Below are positions 1-8,960 of a DNA stretch of 64,000 bases, one piece after another (the stretch's first letter is position 1; each line of letters opens with the position of its first letter). The notes under the pieces were generated by a model. That model saw only the letters and a list, made by a program, of their open reading frames with translations. It did not search any database and was not told the origin of the DNA. The stretch comes from Candidatus Zixiibacteriota bacterium (GTDB lineage: Bacteria; Zixibacteria; MSB-5A5; GN15; FEB-12), in assembly GCA_022571845.1 (NCBI GenBank), contig JACZXB010000004.1:1-64000 (forward strand), read 5' to 3'. Made by a program: the position numbers and the translations under genes.

Positions 1-7
1 AATGATA

Positions 8-93
8 TGCCGGAGGCCGGACTCGAACCGGCACGCCCCGTTAGGAGCAAGGGATTTTAAGTCCCTGGTGTCTACCAATTCCACCACTCCGGC
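8..93 (-). tRNA. tRNA-Leu (anticodon UAA)
   Basis: Read on the minus strand this gives a complete class II tRNA of 86 nt. The acceptor stem GCCGGAG pairs with CTCCGGC. The anticodon stem AGGGA/TCCCT closes a 7-base loop CTTAAAA with anticodon TAA. There is a long variable arm and a T arm containing GGTTCGAGTCC. The discriminator base is A and no CCA is encoded. Confidence 0.96.
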
Positions 94-399
94 AAACGTT
101 GTAGGGTAACGACTTAACTTTCATTCCGCAACATCAATTTAAGACCTTGGGACCATTTGGGGAGCGCTTGTCTGTCCGAACTGATCAAAATCAATCCAAA
201 AAATTATAATTAAATAATTCGCGCGTAGGCCTCTGTATCAAACTTCCATGTATTGTAACTCAATCTCCGCGTCGCAAAACGAATGGGTCACCTGGCCTGA
301 TAATCAAAAATTCGGGTAAATGGCTTGCGTCGAATCGTGCGCAAGCCCATATTTCCAATTGAAATTTCTGAATATCAAATCATGCCTGAGGAGTAAATA
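94..399. other. Intergenic region with one hairpin
   Basis: There is no gene here. An 8-bp inverted repeat, GGCTTGCG at 322-329 and CGCAAGCC at 340-347, lies about 50 nt before the next gene. It has no following T run, so it is not a typical terminator. A Shine-Dalgarno-like GAGGAG sits near 388-393 just before the ATG at 400. Confidence 0.5.
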
Positions 400-2043
400 A
401 TGAAAAACATTTGCAGCGTTTGTGCCACCTTTCTTTTTTTCGCTATAGCTTTTGGGCAAGACAAGCAGCCACAAAAAATCGAGCCCGACAGTAGTATCAG
501 AGCCGAACTAGACGCTGGTGAAATACATAACTTTCAAATCGTGCTGGATTCAGGCCAGTATATTCTCATTGCTGTGCGTCAAATAGGTATTGACCTGGTA
601 GTAAAAGTCTTTGATCCCAATGGAGAACTCGTTTCGGAAATTGACAGACCCACTGGAGACAAAGGCTCCGAATTGGTTGAGCTTGTGCCTACTTTGGCCG
701 GACTTTATGAGCTCCAGTTGACTGCATTCCAAGAAGATTCCGCTAATGGGGAATACGAAATTAAGATACTCATATCTCGCACACCAAAAGAATACAGCGA
801 TTACATTGAAGCCAAATTTGCGAGACGTGAGTTAGGGTTTGCTATTGAAAATGTGCGGATTTTTGATGGAGAGAACGTCCATGAGAACACTACGGTTCTT
901 TTTCAAAACGGCAATATTACGGCCATCGGTAGCGATATTGAAATTCCTGAAAAAGCCGAAGTAATCTCCGGCGAAGGTCGCACTCTCTTGCCGGGACTGA
1001 TAGATAGCCATTCGCACATTGCTAACTCAGTCTCTCTTGAACAGACTCTGGCATTCGGAGTAACTACCTCAATGGGCATGGCTAATGATCCGATAGCTGT
1101 CAGTAAGCTGAAAAGTGAACAGAGTGATGGCAAAGCCTTTGGACGCGCTGATATTTATTCGTCAGGAAATCTTGTGACGGCGCCGAAAGGTCACGGGACC
1201 CAATTTGGCAGAGATATTCCTACAATTGAGCGGGCTGAAGACGCTCAAAATTTTGTCGATGACCGAATCGCCGAAGGTGCGGACTATATCAAAATAGTAT
1301 ATCAGCCCTGCAAAGATTGTTTGCCCTCAATTGACTATGAAACATTGGAGGCGCTCATCAAGGCGGCTCATAAACGGGACAAGCTGGCCATTGTCCATAT
1401 TCATCCCCTTAAATATGCAAAAGACGCTGTCAGGGCAGGCGCTGACGGACTGGCTCATATGTTTGCCGACCATATTCCGGATAGCGCCTTTGTGGAGCAA
1501 ATGAGTCAACAGAACACTTTTGTAATTGTGACGCTAGGTGTCAGCTATTGTTTTGGAGGTCGAGCAGGCGGCGAAGAGCTGGCGACCGATGACCGCGTCG
1601 CCCCGTATCTTGACCCTTCTGCTGCCGAGTGGCTGGCCATCACCAATCCCAATGCAAAACCGGGAGGCTGGTTTGACCCAGATACAGTCAAAATATCGCT
1701 CAAACTTTTGCACGAAAAGGGCATCCGGCTTCTGGCCGGTTCCGACCCGCCTAATAGGGGCACTGCTTTTGGTATCAGCGTTCACAGGGAAATGGACATA
1801 CTGGTTGAGGCCGGATTATCTCCTCTGGAAGCTTTGAAATCTGCTACCTCTCTGCCGGCCTCTGTCTTTAACCTGACCGACAGAGGCCGTATAGGAGTTG
1901 GCCTGCGCGCAGATCTTCTTCTGGTTGAGGGCGACCCGACTACTGATATCGATAAAACCCGGAACATTGTCGCCATCTGGAAAGAGGGCGAACTATTTGA
2001 CCGTGATTTCTACAGAGAGAAAAAGGAATTAGTGAGCGAGTAG
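400..2043 (+). CDS. Secreted amidohydrolase with N-terminal PPC-like domain
   Basis: This is a 547-residue exported metal-dependent hydrolase. The first ~19 residues form a signal peptide ending near AFG|Q. Residues ~30-130 resemble the beta-sandwich PPC (pre-peptidase C-terminal) domain, with FDPNGELV and GLYELQLTA strands. The amidohydrolase barrel follows: metal ligands H204 and H206 in DSHSHI, a Lys near 298 (YIKIVYQP) that could be carboxylated, His near 333/335 and 353 (VHIHP, LAHMF), and Asp near 449 (AGSDPPN). The end GLRADLLLVEGDP is typical of imidazolonepropionase/prolidase-like members. Substrate cannot be told from sequence; a dipeptide or cyclic amide is plausible by family. A GAGGAG RBS supports the ATG. 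Confidence 0.88.
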   Translation: MKNICSVCATFLFFAIAFGQDKQPQKIEPDSSIRAELDAGEIHNFQIVLDSGQYILIAVRQIGIDLVVKVFDPNGELVSEIDRPTGDKGSELVELVPTLAGLYELQLTAFQEDSANGEYEIKILISRTPKEYSDYIEAKFARRELGFAIENVRIFDGENVHENTTVLFQNGNITAIGSDIEIPEKAEVISGEGRTLLPGLIDSHSHIANSVSLEQTLAFGVTTSMGMANDPIAVSKLKSEQSDGKAFGRADIYSSGNLVTAPKGHGTQFGRDIPTIERAEDAQNFVDDRIAEGADYIKIVYQPCKDCLPSIDYETLEALIKAAHKRDKLAIVHIHPLKYAKDAVRAGADGLAHMFADHIPDSAFVEQMSQQNTFVIVTLGVSYCFGGRAGGEELATDDRVAPYLDPSAAEWLAITNPNAKPGGWFDPDTVKISLKLLHEKGIRLLAGSDPPNRGTAFGISVHREMDILVEAGLSPLEALKSATSLPASVFNLTDRGRIGVGLRADLLLVEGDPTTDIDKTRNIVAIWKEGELFDRDFYREKKELVSE

Positions 2044-2062
2044 CGGATTCAACTCAAATGGC

Positions 2063-2091
2063 TTGACAGGAAATGGATTCCTTCCTATATT
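2063..2091 (+). promoter_or_regulatory. Sigma70-type promoter for the dockerin-tailed protein
   Basis: TTGACA (2063-2068) and TATATT (2086-2091) are separated by exactly 17 nt. Transcription would start near 2098, giving a 5' UTR of about 158 nt before the ATG at 2256. Confidence 0.7.
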
Positions 2092-2255
2092 CTTAGCCAG
2101 AAAACAATTTATTATCACATACCTTTCTAACAAAAGGGATTAAGTACTTACTAAAGCAATCGTTAACTTTTCGTCTGTTCAAACATAAGTAGTTATTGCT
2201 TGTTCGGAGTTAGTTTGGGGGAACTTCGAATAAACAACGAAAATGGAGGTAAAGA

Positions 2256-3374
2256 ATGTCCTCACGAAACTCATACCGAAAAGTTACCTGCCTGACGTTG
2301 GTCGCATTATTCCTGTCGGCGGCTTCTGTGATGAATTCTCCGAACGAGAATAGAATTTGCGAAGTGACCATTGATGTCGGCGAAACTACCGCTTTTCCCA
2401 ACACCACCAATAATGTCATTCCGATAACCATCGACAATCCGGTGGATACTATAGTAGGTTTCCAATTATGGATACAGCTTGACCGCCCGCCTGATTTCGT
2501 GATTTTCCAGACCGACACTTTCCTTGAATTCGATACTACTCATTGGAGATGTAATGCTTATAGCGGACCCAATTGCATTGATTCGACTCTTGTTCCATTT
2601 GATAGTGTCTGGGATTTTTTTCACATCGATACTTTTGAAGTTGAAAGGGCCAACATAGATACAGCCGGAACGTTAATAGCCGGATGGGAATTTTTGGTGG
2701 CACAATCGCTAGCCTTAAACGGAACAGACCTGTTAATTACGGGAATTGCGGATCTTCCGGGAGGTCCAATTACGCCGGGATTTGCGCCACAGTCAGGCGG
2801 AACACTGATTAATATGCTCGCCGATGTACTCGACGTTTCTGATACTGTAACCAACCGAATCGCAAATCTGATAATTAATACAGTTTTCATACCTAATTTT
2901 AACATTGTTTTGGCCGATCCCGGTTGGTCACCCTGGGCTTTTGAAACTTACTGGGACACTATCGGTTGGATTTGTACTGATTGGCTTATCGATACCACCC
3001 AGAATCCGCCCGACACAATTGATTGTCTCTCGTGGCAGCATACATCCATCCCACCCTGGGATAGCATCGAAGTTGTCCTTGATTCAATCGCTTCGCTTGA
3101 CACATCAAGAATCTGCATCACTGACGGGTCACTGGAAGTGCTGCTTAGTTATATCTGCGGCGATGCCAACGGTGATGGCACTCCCGGTAACATCCTGGAT
3201 TTGACTTTCCTGGTTGACCGTATATTCAGAGGCGGCCCGCCATCAGATCCACCGGAAGCAGCGGATTTCAACTGCGATGGCTTCTACGGCAATATTCTCG
3301 ATTTGACAATAATAGTTGACTTTGTTTTCAGAGGCGGCGACCCGCTCTGCTCCGCACCGGAATGTTCTAAGTAA
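2256..3374 (+). CDS. Secreted protein with C-terminal dockerin-like double repeat
   Basis: This 372-residue exported protein starts with an N-terminal hydrophobic signal segment (TCLTLVALFLSAASV). The middle (~30-290) is acidic, Thr/Ile-rich and beta-like, and I do not recognise it; it may be a cohesin-like beta sandwich (VGFQLWIQLDRPP). The C-terminus (~298-365) carries two EF-hand-like units, GDANGDG...ILDLTFLVDRIFRGG and ADFNCDG...ILDLTIIVDFVFRGG, a dockerin type I-like pair common in Zixibacteria-like genomes. A GGAGG RBS at 2245-2249 fixes the start, and the promoter at 2063-2091 points to it. Surface display or assembly on a cell-wall partner is inference. Confidence 0.82.
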   Translation: MSSRNSYRKVTCLTLVALFLSAASVMNSPNENRICEVTIDVGETTAFPNTTNNVIPITIDNPVDTIVGFQLWIQLDRPPDFVIFQTDTFLEFDTTHWRCNAYSGPNCIDSTLVPFDSVWDFFHIDTFEVERANIDTAGTLIAGWEFLVAQSLALNGTDLLITGIADLPGGPITPGFAPQSGGTLINMLADVLDVSDTVTNRIANLIINTVFIPNFNIVLADPGWSPWAFETYWDTIGWICTDWLIDTTQNPPDTIDCLSWQHTSIPPWDSIEVVLDSIASLDTSRICITDGSLEVLLSYICGDANGDGTPGNILDLTFLVDRIFRGGPPSDPPEAADFNCDGFYGNILDLTIIVDFVFRGGDPLCSAPECSK

Positions 3375-3522
3375 TTGCTTTTCGTATTGGGAATCCGCCC
3401 TTCTACAGGCTCAGGACAAGCCTAAAAAGTGGACTACCTCACCAATTATATTTGTTGAGCAGGTAACTCCTCGGCGAGACAAGCAATTGATAAAAAACTA
3501 CTGCCTGGCTATACTGTCTTTG

Positions 3523-5614
3523 ATGAAACACCAGAAAAAACCTGCATCTTCAACGGATAAACGACCGCAAGCCAGTCTTTTCATCCTTTATTACCTGTCA
3601 ATTGCCGCAGTTATGGCAGCTTCACTCTATCCTGAAAATAGAATTTGGGGACTAAACCAGTGGGACTTTCTTCCTCAAATCTGGTTTTATCTGTTAGTTT
3701 CTTCGTCGATTTGTTGCCACCGATCTATTCACTTTTAAAAAAGAAAAGAAGCCAGCCAGTAAGTCTGAGAGTCCTGTCATTCTTTGAGTCAAAAAGTGCC
3801 TATTTCATTTTTTCGTCAGCGCTGGTCTGCACGATGGGCCTCTGCTTTTTTCTCTTGCGTGCCAAAACCCATTTTCTGGGTGACGGCTATTTGAATCTCT
3901 CCTCATTAGCTTCGTCAAACCCGTTAATCAAGTTTTCTTCTTATGGGACAGTTCATACTCTCATCTGGCTTAAATCACTAATAGACAGTAGTGGCGATTT
4001 CAGCGCACTATTAAGTTTTCAGTTCGTTTCCATTTTGTCGGGAGTGCTTTTCACTATTGTGACCTGCATTCTTGCTCGCCAGCTGTTTGACAGTCGCTAC
4101 GACACAGCCTCTTGTTCGCTTTGGGTATGATTTCAGGAGGGTACACGCTGCTCTTCTTTGGCTATGTAGAATACTATTCGTTATTTGTTTTGTCTGTGCT
4201 CGTTTATACAATCATTGGTCTGCTGATCGTTAAAGGAAGAGTGAACAGATGGGTTATAATTCCCCTTTTTCTCCTTTCAAATTTTTTTCACGCCTTCGGC
4301 ATAAGTTTGATTCCCAGTACACTTTTCTTGCTCTGGCATGACACAAAAGCCGTCGTCTATTTTGAGAGAAGAACAAAGAGTGTCAAGTGGCGGGCAGCAG
4401 CGATGGCAAGTATGCTGCTCATCGCGGCTTTCTTCTATTTATATATGAACAGTTACGGTTTCAGGTTTTCAGTAGTGCCGATCTTCCCGGACAGGTTTAC
4501 CGTTGAGGGGTATACTCTTTTTTCGTTCAAGCACATCGTAGATTTTTTCAATCTCCTGTTATTGCTATTGCCCGGTCTGCCGGTTTTTTTGCTGCTTCTG
4601 CCATATTTATCAAAACAGAGCCTCAAACAAAGGGCATCCGTATTTCTTTTAATATTGACTGCATCAACCCTGGTAGCTGTCTTTCTGATCGACCCGAAAT
4701 TGGGAATGCCGCGAGACTGGGACCTGTTCTCTTTTGCCGGCATACCGCTCGCTGTTTTTGTTTACTACACTATTCTATCAAACAGGCAGATAGTCAAAAG
4801 GCATGCAGCCATAACATTGGCTATCATGTTAGGATTTTTTTCTCTGGTTCCTCGCGCTGTCCGTCAAAACATTCCCGATCTTGCTATTGCTGAGTTTCGC
4901 AATTATGCAGCTTTAGATCAGACAAAAAACAGGACCGGCCGGATTAGTTTGGGAGACTACTATCGAGACAATGGTGACAGCCTAAAAGCAGAATTCGAGT
5001 ATCGTCAGTTTGACAAGGATTTCCCGGAAAACTCTGTTGTGTTTAAGGTAGACTCTCTGGACAAGGCTGATAGAGGCCAGGAAGCGATAGAATTTGCCCG
5101 CTGGGCGATAAAGAAGAACCCTGCCTTCGCGACTGCCTATTATGCTTTGGGTACACAGTACCTGGAAGGACAGTACACTGACAGCGCAATTTTCTACTTG
5201 GAAATAGCTACTGCGCTGAATCCGCAAAACGCCGTTATTTGGGATGCCTTGGGATTTGCTTTCACTAAAATCGGAGATATGAAAAAGGGCGAGCAGGCAC
5301 TGCGCAATTCGATAGATCTGGACCAAAAATCGATACTTCCCTTTTTGGATTTATTGAAATTGTACGCCACCAGCGATCAAGAAAGGAAGTTTGATTCCCT
5401 TCTATCAATGCTGGCCGAACGCAATGACATTCTCCCCGAAATCCTGGCAAAGTTTGGGACAATTATGATTGAAAAGGGGAAAATAGAAAGCGGCCTCAAA
5501 AGTATCGAAAAGGCCCTTACCAAAGGTTTGGACAGTGTCTATATCAGGCAATTGGAAGAACGGTACCCGCAGCTAAAACTGAAAATCGATGGGGCGCCTG
5601 AAGATTCCCTTTAA
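3523..5614 (+). pseudogene. Membrane protein with C-terminal TPR repeats, two frameshifts
   Basis: One protein is spread over three frames. Frame 1 (ATG 3523) runs to the TTTT at 3685-3688. The next piece continues to the CC at 4108-4109, and the last runs to the stop at 5614. Adding one base at each point restores a continuous protein of roughly 695 residues. The joins read QIWF/LSVSFFVDLL and RYDTA/LLFALGMISGGY. It has about ten membrane segments, a loop HFLGDGYLNL like dolichol-mannosyltransferase-type and DUF2723-like membrane proteins, and TPR units over the last ~200 residues (AFATAYYALGTQYLEG, NAVIWDALGFAFTKIG). Both changes are single-base losses in short homopolymers, so either a sequencing error or a real pseudogene is possible. 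Confidence 0.72.
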
Positions 5615-5787
5615 AGTTGCTTCTAATTTCTTCCTATTCTTTACCAACCTGCCTCACGCGGAGACAGGAGATGGAGAAATGTCTGTTTTGGGTTCAAGTT
5701 ATTGTGTTGCATTGGATAAACAAAATACGTGGGCTAATGACACTAACCCACTATAAATCGTGGTCCACCCGGTGGCCGCGGGGTATG

Positions 5788-6876
5788 TCAATCGCTCATA
5801 TCAAATATTGCAAGTAATGAATCAATTGTTGACAACTCATGTTGGAGTAAAATCGGATCTATTTCCTGGTTTCTAGCTACTTGAACTGAAATCAGCTTTG
5901 AAGAATCGTTTTTACAGCCGATCATAAAGTATATACGTCTTGCAAGTCGATTCTGCTGATGGCACATAATAGCGAACCCCGAGATTTCACGATCATCTAT
6001 CAGGCAACCAAAGTCGTTTTCTACCAATTGATAATATAATATTTCTTTTTGCGCATCAGCGTAAAATGGAAAACTCGCCCATTCCAAATTCAACGGTAAT
6101 TTGTAAGCAGTTATCCATTGACCAGAGTGGTAAGTTGTCATGCACGCATTGGAACCGTAACAGTTTTTACCTGAGGAGATTTCTAGCAATCTTTCCCTTT
6201 TCCTTGCATAACCAATACCCACCCGATCTCTAAATAACAAAATGTCTGAAATCGGATACAGATTACTCAAGAAAATCTCGAGAACATCAACTAAGTGTGG
6301 ATGAACAAAATTGAATGTCGAAACATACACTTCATTCGGATTTGCAGGCCAGCCAGTTACTGTGACCATTGTATCTCCGTTATCGGAACGAATCTCAAAA
6401 ATGTATTTGCCAGCATTCCAATATAAGTATTCAGAACTCACGGCAGCGTTGCTACGGAATATTCTGGTAGTTTTGTGATTTTCTATGTGAGAAACGACTT
6501 CTTTCAATCGAAGAGCATTTTCGATTATTTCTTCGCTATTAACAAGCGAATCGTTTCTAATCTTCATTGCAACACCATAGTCAAACGCTACCCCGTTTGG
6601 CGAGACTTCACCGGGAACGCGAAACCTGACAACAGCAGTGGCCACGCTGTTCTGTCCATATTCATTTACAGAAACAGATTGAAATTCCCACTTTTCATAT
6701 AGTTCGCCCAAGATGTTGTGATTTAAAGCTATGGTTTCAATTTGCTCTGGGTTTTCTACCTTTGTCATAATATAAGACACTTCTGATGGAGTCGCTGAAA
6801 TTGATACGAACTGCAACATAGAAACCATGAAAATGAAAATCGAAAACTTATTCATGATATTCTTCTTGCCTGACAC
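5788..6876 (-). CDS. Secreted protein of unknown function
   Basis: A 362-residue protein with a signal peptide (MNKFSIFIFMVSMLQFVSISA). No family is recognised. The mature part is a mixed alpha/beta sequence with a few cysteines (C238 and C244, in GKNCYGSNACM). Two starts compete: GTG at 6876 preceded by GAGGGA at good spacing, and ATG at 6855, which gives a cleaner signal peptide but has only a weak RBS. The gene stands alone between the damaged TPR gene and the aminotransferase pair. Confidence 0.75.
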   Translation of the reverse strand: MSGKKNIMNKFSIFIFMVSMLQFVSISATPSEVSYIMTKVENPEQIETIALNHNILGELYEKWEFQSVSVNEYGQNSVATAVVRFRVPGEVSPNGVAFDYGVAMKIRNDSLVNSEEIIENALRLKEVVSHIENHKTTRIFRSNAAVSSEYLYWNAGKYIFEIRSDNGDTMVTVTGWPANPNEVYVSTFNFVHPHLVDVLEIFLSNLYPISDILLFRDRVGIGYARKRERLLEISSGKNCYGSNACMTTYHSGQWITAYKLPLNLEWASFPFYADAQKEILYYQLVENDFGCLIDDREISGFAIMCHQQNRLARRIYFMIGCKNDSSKLISVQVARNQEIDPILLQHELSTIDSLLAIFDMSD

Positions 6877-6931
6877 ATTGTCCCTCGTTTGTGTTTAGAC
6901 GTCTATCCCCCTCTAAATGTTTAAGCTCCTA

Positions 6932-8110
6932 TCAAGCGGAAACCGGTTTCTTCGGCGCTTTCAGGCTCATTATAGCCCGCTCTATCATTTCGGTTGGGCA
7001 GGCGTAGGAGAAACGAATCGCTTTTTGGTCATCGTAAAAAACATCACCCGGTACCGAACCCATCGAATAATTATCAATCAAGTAATTGACCAGGTCCCAG
7101 GCCGAGCCGCTCCAGTTGTCTGTGATTTGGGCGTAGAGATAAAAAGCGCCTTTAGGTGGGGTTTCGCATTTTAGCAAATCGGTTGAGTTGACACCATCGA
7201 ACAATAAGTCGCGGCGTTTGCGGTAAGTGTCGCGCATGGTAAAGATATTGTCCTGCGGACCTTCGAGCGCCGCCACTCCGGCATACTGCGAGGGAGTCGA
7301 GACGCCGTTTATCGTATAAAGAATCATTTTTTTCATGTTGTCCGCAAACTCCTGAGAGCTGCAGGTAGTGTAGCCGAGTCTCCAGCCGGTCATGGCGTAG
7401 CTTTTTGAAAAAGTAAAGCAGCTGATGATTTTGTCACGGACTTTGGTCGAACGGTCTTTGGCGACTGCCGCAATACTGTAATGGGTTTCATCGTAGATGA
7501 TATGCTCGTAAGCTTCGTCTGAGACGATGTACAGATCATGCTTTTCGGCTAAGTCCAGTAGGGCTGCCATATCGGCTTTGGTCATAACTCCACCGGTAGG
7601 GTTGTGCGGAGAGTTTATGAGAATTGCTTTTGTCTGGGGAGTGATTGCAGATTTTAAGTCATCCAAATCCCAGCGGTATTCGAGTTCTGGTTTTAGTTTG
7701 ACGCCGATATCTTTGCCGCCCGCTAGACGAATCATCCAGGTGGTAGCAGTCCAGTTGGGCTGGGGGACGATTACTTCGTCGCCGGAGTTTAGAATAGTCT
7801 GCATGGTGCAGTAGAGTGCGTGCATGCCGCCGCTGGTTACGACGATTTTATCGAAGCCGTCAAGATAGTCGATTCCGTTTTGTTCACTGACTTTTTTCAT
7901 GATGGCACTTTTAAGCGGTTTGACACCAGTCGAGGGTCCGTAGTGAGTGTGATTGTCGGCCAATGCTTTGGTCATGGCTTCTTTTATATGGGCGGGGGTG
8001 TCAAAACTCGGCTCGCCGGATTCAAGTCTGATAGCATTATCTACACTCATAAGCCGGTCACGGACTGCAACTATTCCGGAAAAGACGACATCGCGAAGAT
8101 CGTTATTCAT
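6932..8110 (-). CDS. Class I/II PLP-dependent aminotransferase
   Basis: A 392-residue fold-type I aminotransferase of the aspartate/kynurenine-glutamine group. Visible motifs are SGGMHALYCTM (phosphate site), NSPHNPTGG (cofactor/substrate Asn), SDEAYEHIIYD (Asp-Tyr contacting PLP), SKSYAMTGWRLGY (Schiff-base Lys and phosphate Arg), and RFSYACP near the C-terminus (substrate carboxylate Arg). It is the second gene of a two-gene operon: its ATG overlaps the stop of the upstream omega-amidase-like gene by 4 nt. That partner suggests use of glutamine or another amide-bearing amino donor, as in the glutamine transaminase/omega-amidase and methionine-salvage pairs. Substrate is inferred. Confidence 0.93.
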   Translation of the reverse strand: MNNDLRDVVFSGIVAVRDRLMSVDNAIRLESGEPSFDTPAHIKEAMTKALADNHTHYGPSTGVKPLKSAIMKKVSEQNGIDYLDGFDKIVVTSGGMHALYCTMQTILNSGDEVIVPQPNWTATTWMIRLAGGKDIGVKLKPELEYRWDLDDLKSAITPQTKAILINSPHNPTGGVMTKADMAALLDLAEKHDLYIVSDEAYEHIIYDETHYSIAAVAKDRSTKVRDKIISCFTFSKSYAMTGWRLGYTTCSSQEFADNMKKMILYTINGVSTPSQYAGVAALEGPQDNIFTMRDTYRKRRDLLFDGVNSTDLLKCETPPKGAFYLYAQITDNWSGSAWDLVNYLIDNYSMGSVPGDVFYDDQKAIRFSYACPTEMIERAIMSLKAPKKPVSA

Positions 8111-8787
8111 AATTCTACCTCTATTACTGTTTCTGTAGTTTCGTCAGCTTGCTCTAGTACTTTCCCCTGTGCATCTACGACCATACTGCTGCCGCCGAAT
8201 TCGTAGGTACCATCGTCACCGACAGCATTTATGCCTACTATTTTTATGTTATTGTCTTTGGCGCGCTGAACCAGCAGTTCTTTCCAGTCGTTAATACGCA
8301 CTCTGGGAAAAGCAGCCGGTACAAAAATAATTTCGGCGCCTGCGGCTTTGAGATTTTCAAATATTTCCGGGAAACGTAGATCGTAACAGATAGCTGCGCC
8401 AATTTTGCCGAATTTTGTATCAAAAATTCCCGGTTTTGTGCCGGGGGTGTAAACTTTGTCTTCGTTCATCGGACCGAATAGATTGATTTTGTGATAGAGC
8501 TGATACTCGCCGCTGTCGTAATACATATAGCAATTCTGCAGTCCATCATCGCCCGATTTAGGGCAGCCAATCATTATACTGTAGTCAAGGCCATTGAAAC
8601 TCTTGACCAGTTCATCCAGAGCCGGAACTTTGCGCTCGGTATAAATACAGCCGCTGGTGGCCAGTTCTCCAAAACAGACGAGGTCGGTAGATTCCGGGCT
8701 GACATCTTTGAGAAAGCCCCTAAAATCTCGGTTGTTAATATCTTTTTGAATTAGTCTGGCGCGCATCGGTAATCTGAAATTTCTCAC
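8107..8787 (-). CDS. Carbon-nitrogen hydrolase, probable omega-amidase
   Basis: A 226-residue nitrilase-superfamily enzyme. The catalytic Glu-Lys-Cys triad is visible: Glu in CFGELATSG, Lys in LYHKINLFGP, Cys in AAICYDLRFPE. It is slightly shorter than the usual ~260 residues. It is translationally coupled (4-nt overlap) to the aminotransferase downstream. In known pairs, the transaminase makes an alpha-ketoacid amide (such as alpha-ketoglutaramate) that the omega-amidase hydrolyses to ketoacid and ammonia. That role is inferred from family and pairing. Confidence 0.9.
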   Translation of the reverse strand: MRNFRLPMRARLIQKDINNRDFRGFLKDVSPESTDLVCFGELATSGCIYTERKVPALDELVKSFNGLDYSIMIGCPKSGDDGLQNCYMYYDSGEYQLYHKINLFGPMNEDKVYTPGTKPGIFDTKFGKIGAAICYDLRFPEIFENLKAAGAEIIFVPAAFPRVRINDWKELLVQRAKDNNIKIVGINAVGDDGTYEFGGSSMVVDAQGKVLEQADETTETVIEVEL

Positions 8788-8960
8788 TTAAAATATTATC
8801 TTTTGTACTTAACACAGAATCGGAAGCCTGTCAATCTGATTCACTATCAGTAACAAAAATTAGGCAGCCGGCTCTGCTAATCCGTTTAAGATTTAAGCAA
8901 AACCGAGGCCGTCAAAAAAGACTTTGGCTGGCCGGCATATTTGACTACTTTGGGAGCCTT

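Noticed and set aside
322-347. Terminator or riboswitch before the amidohydrolase
   Set aside because: An 8-bp hairpin with no T run and no recognised aptamer.
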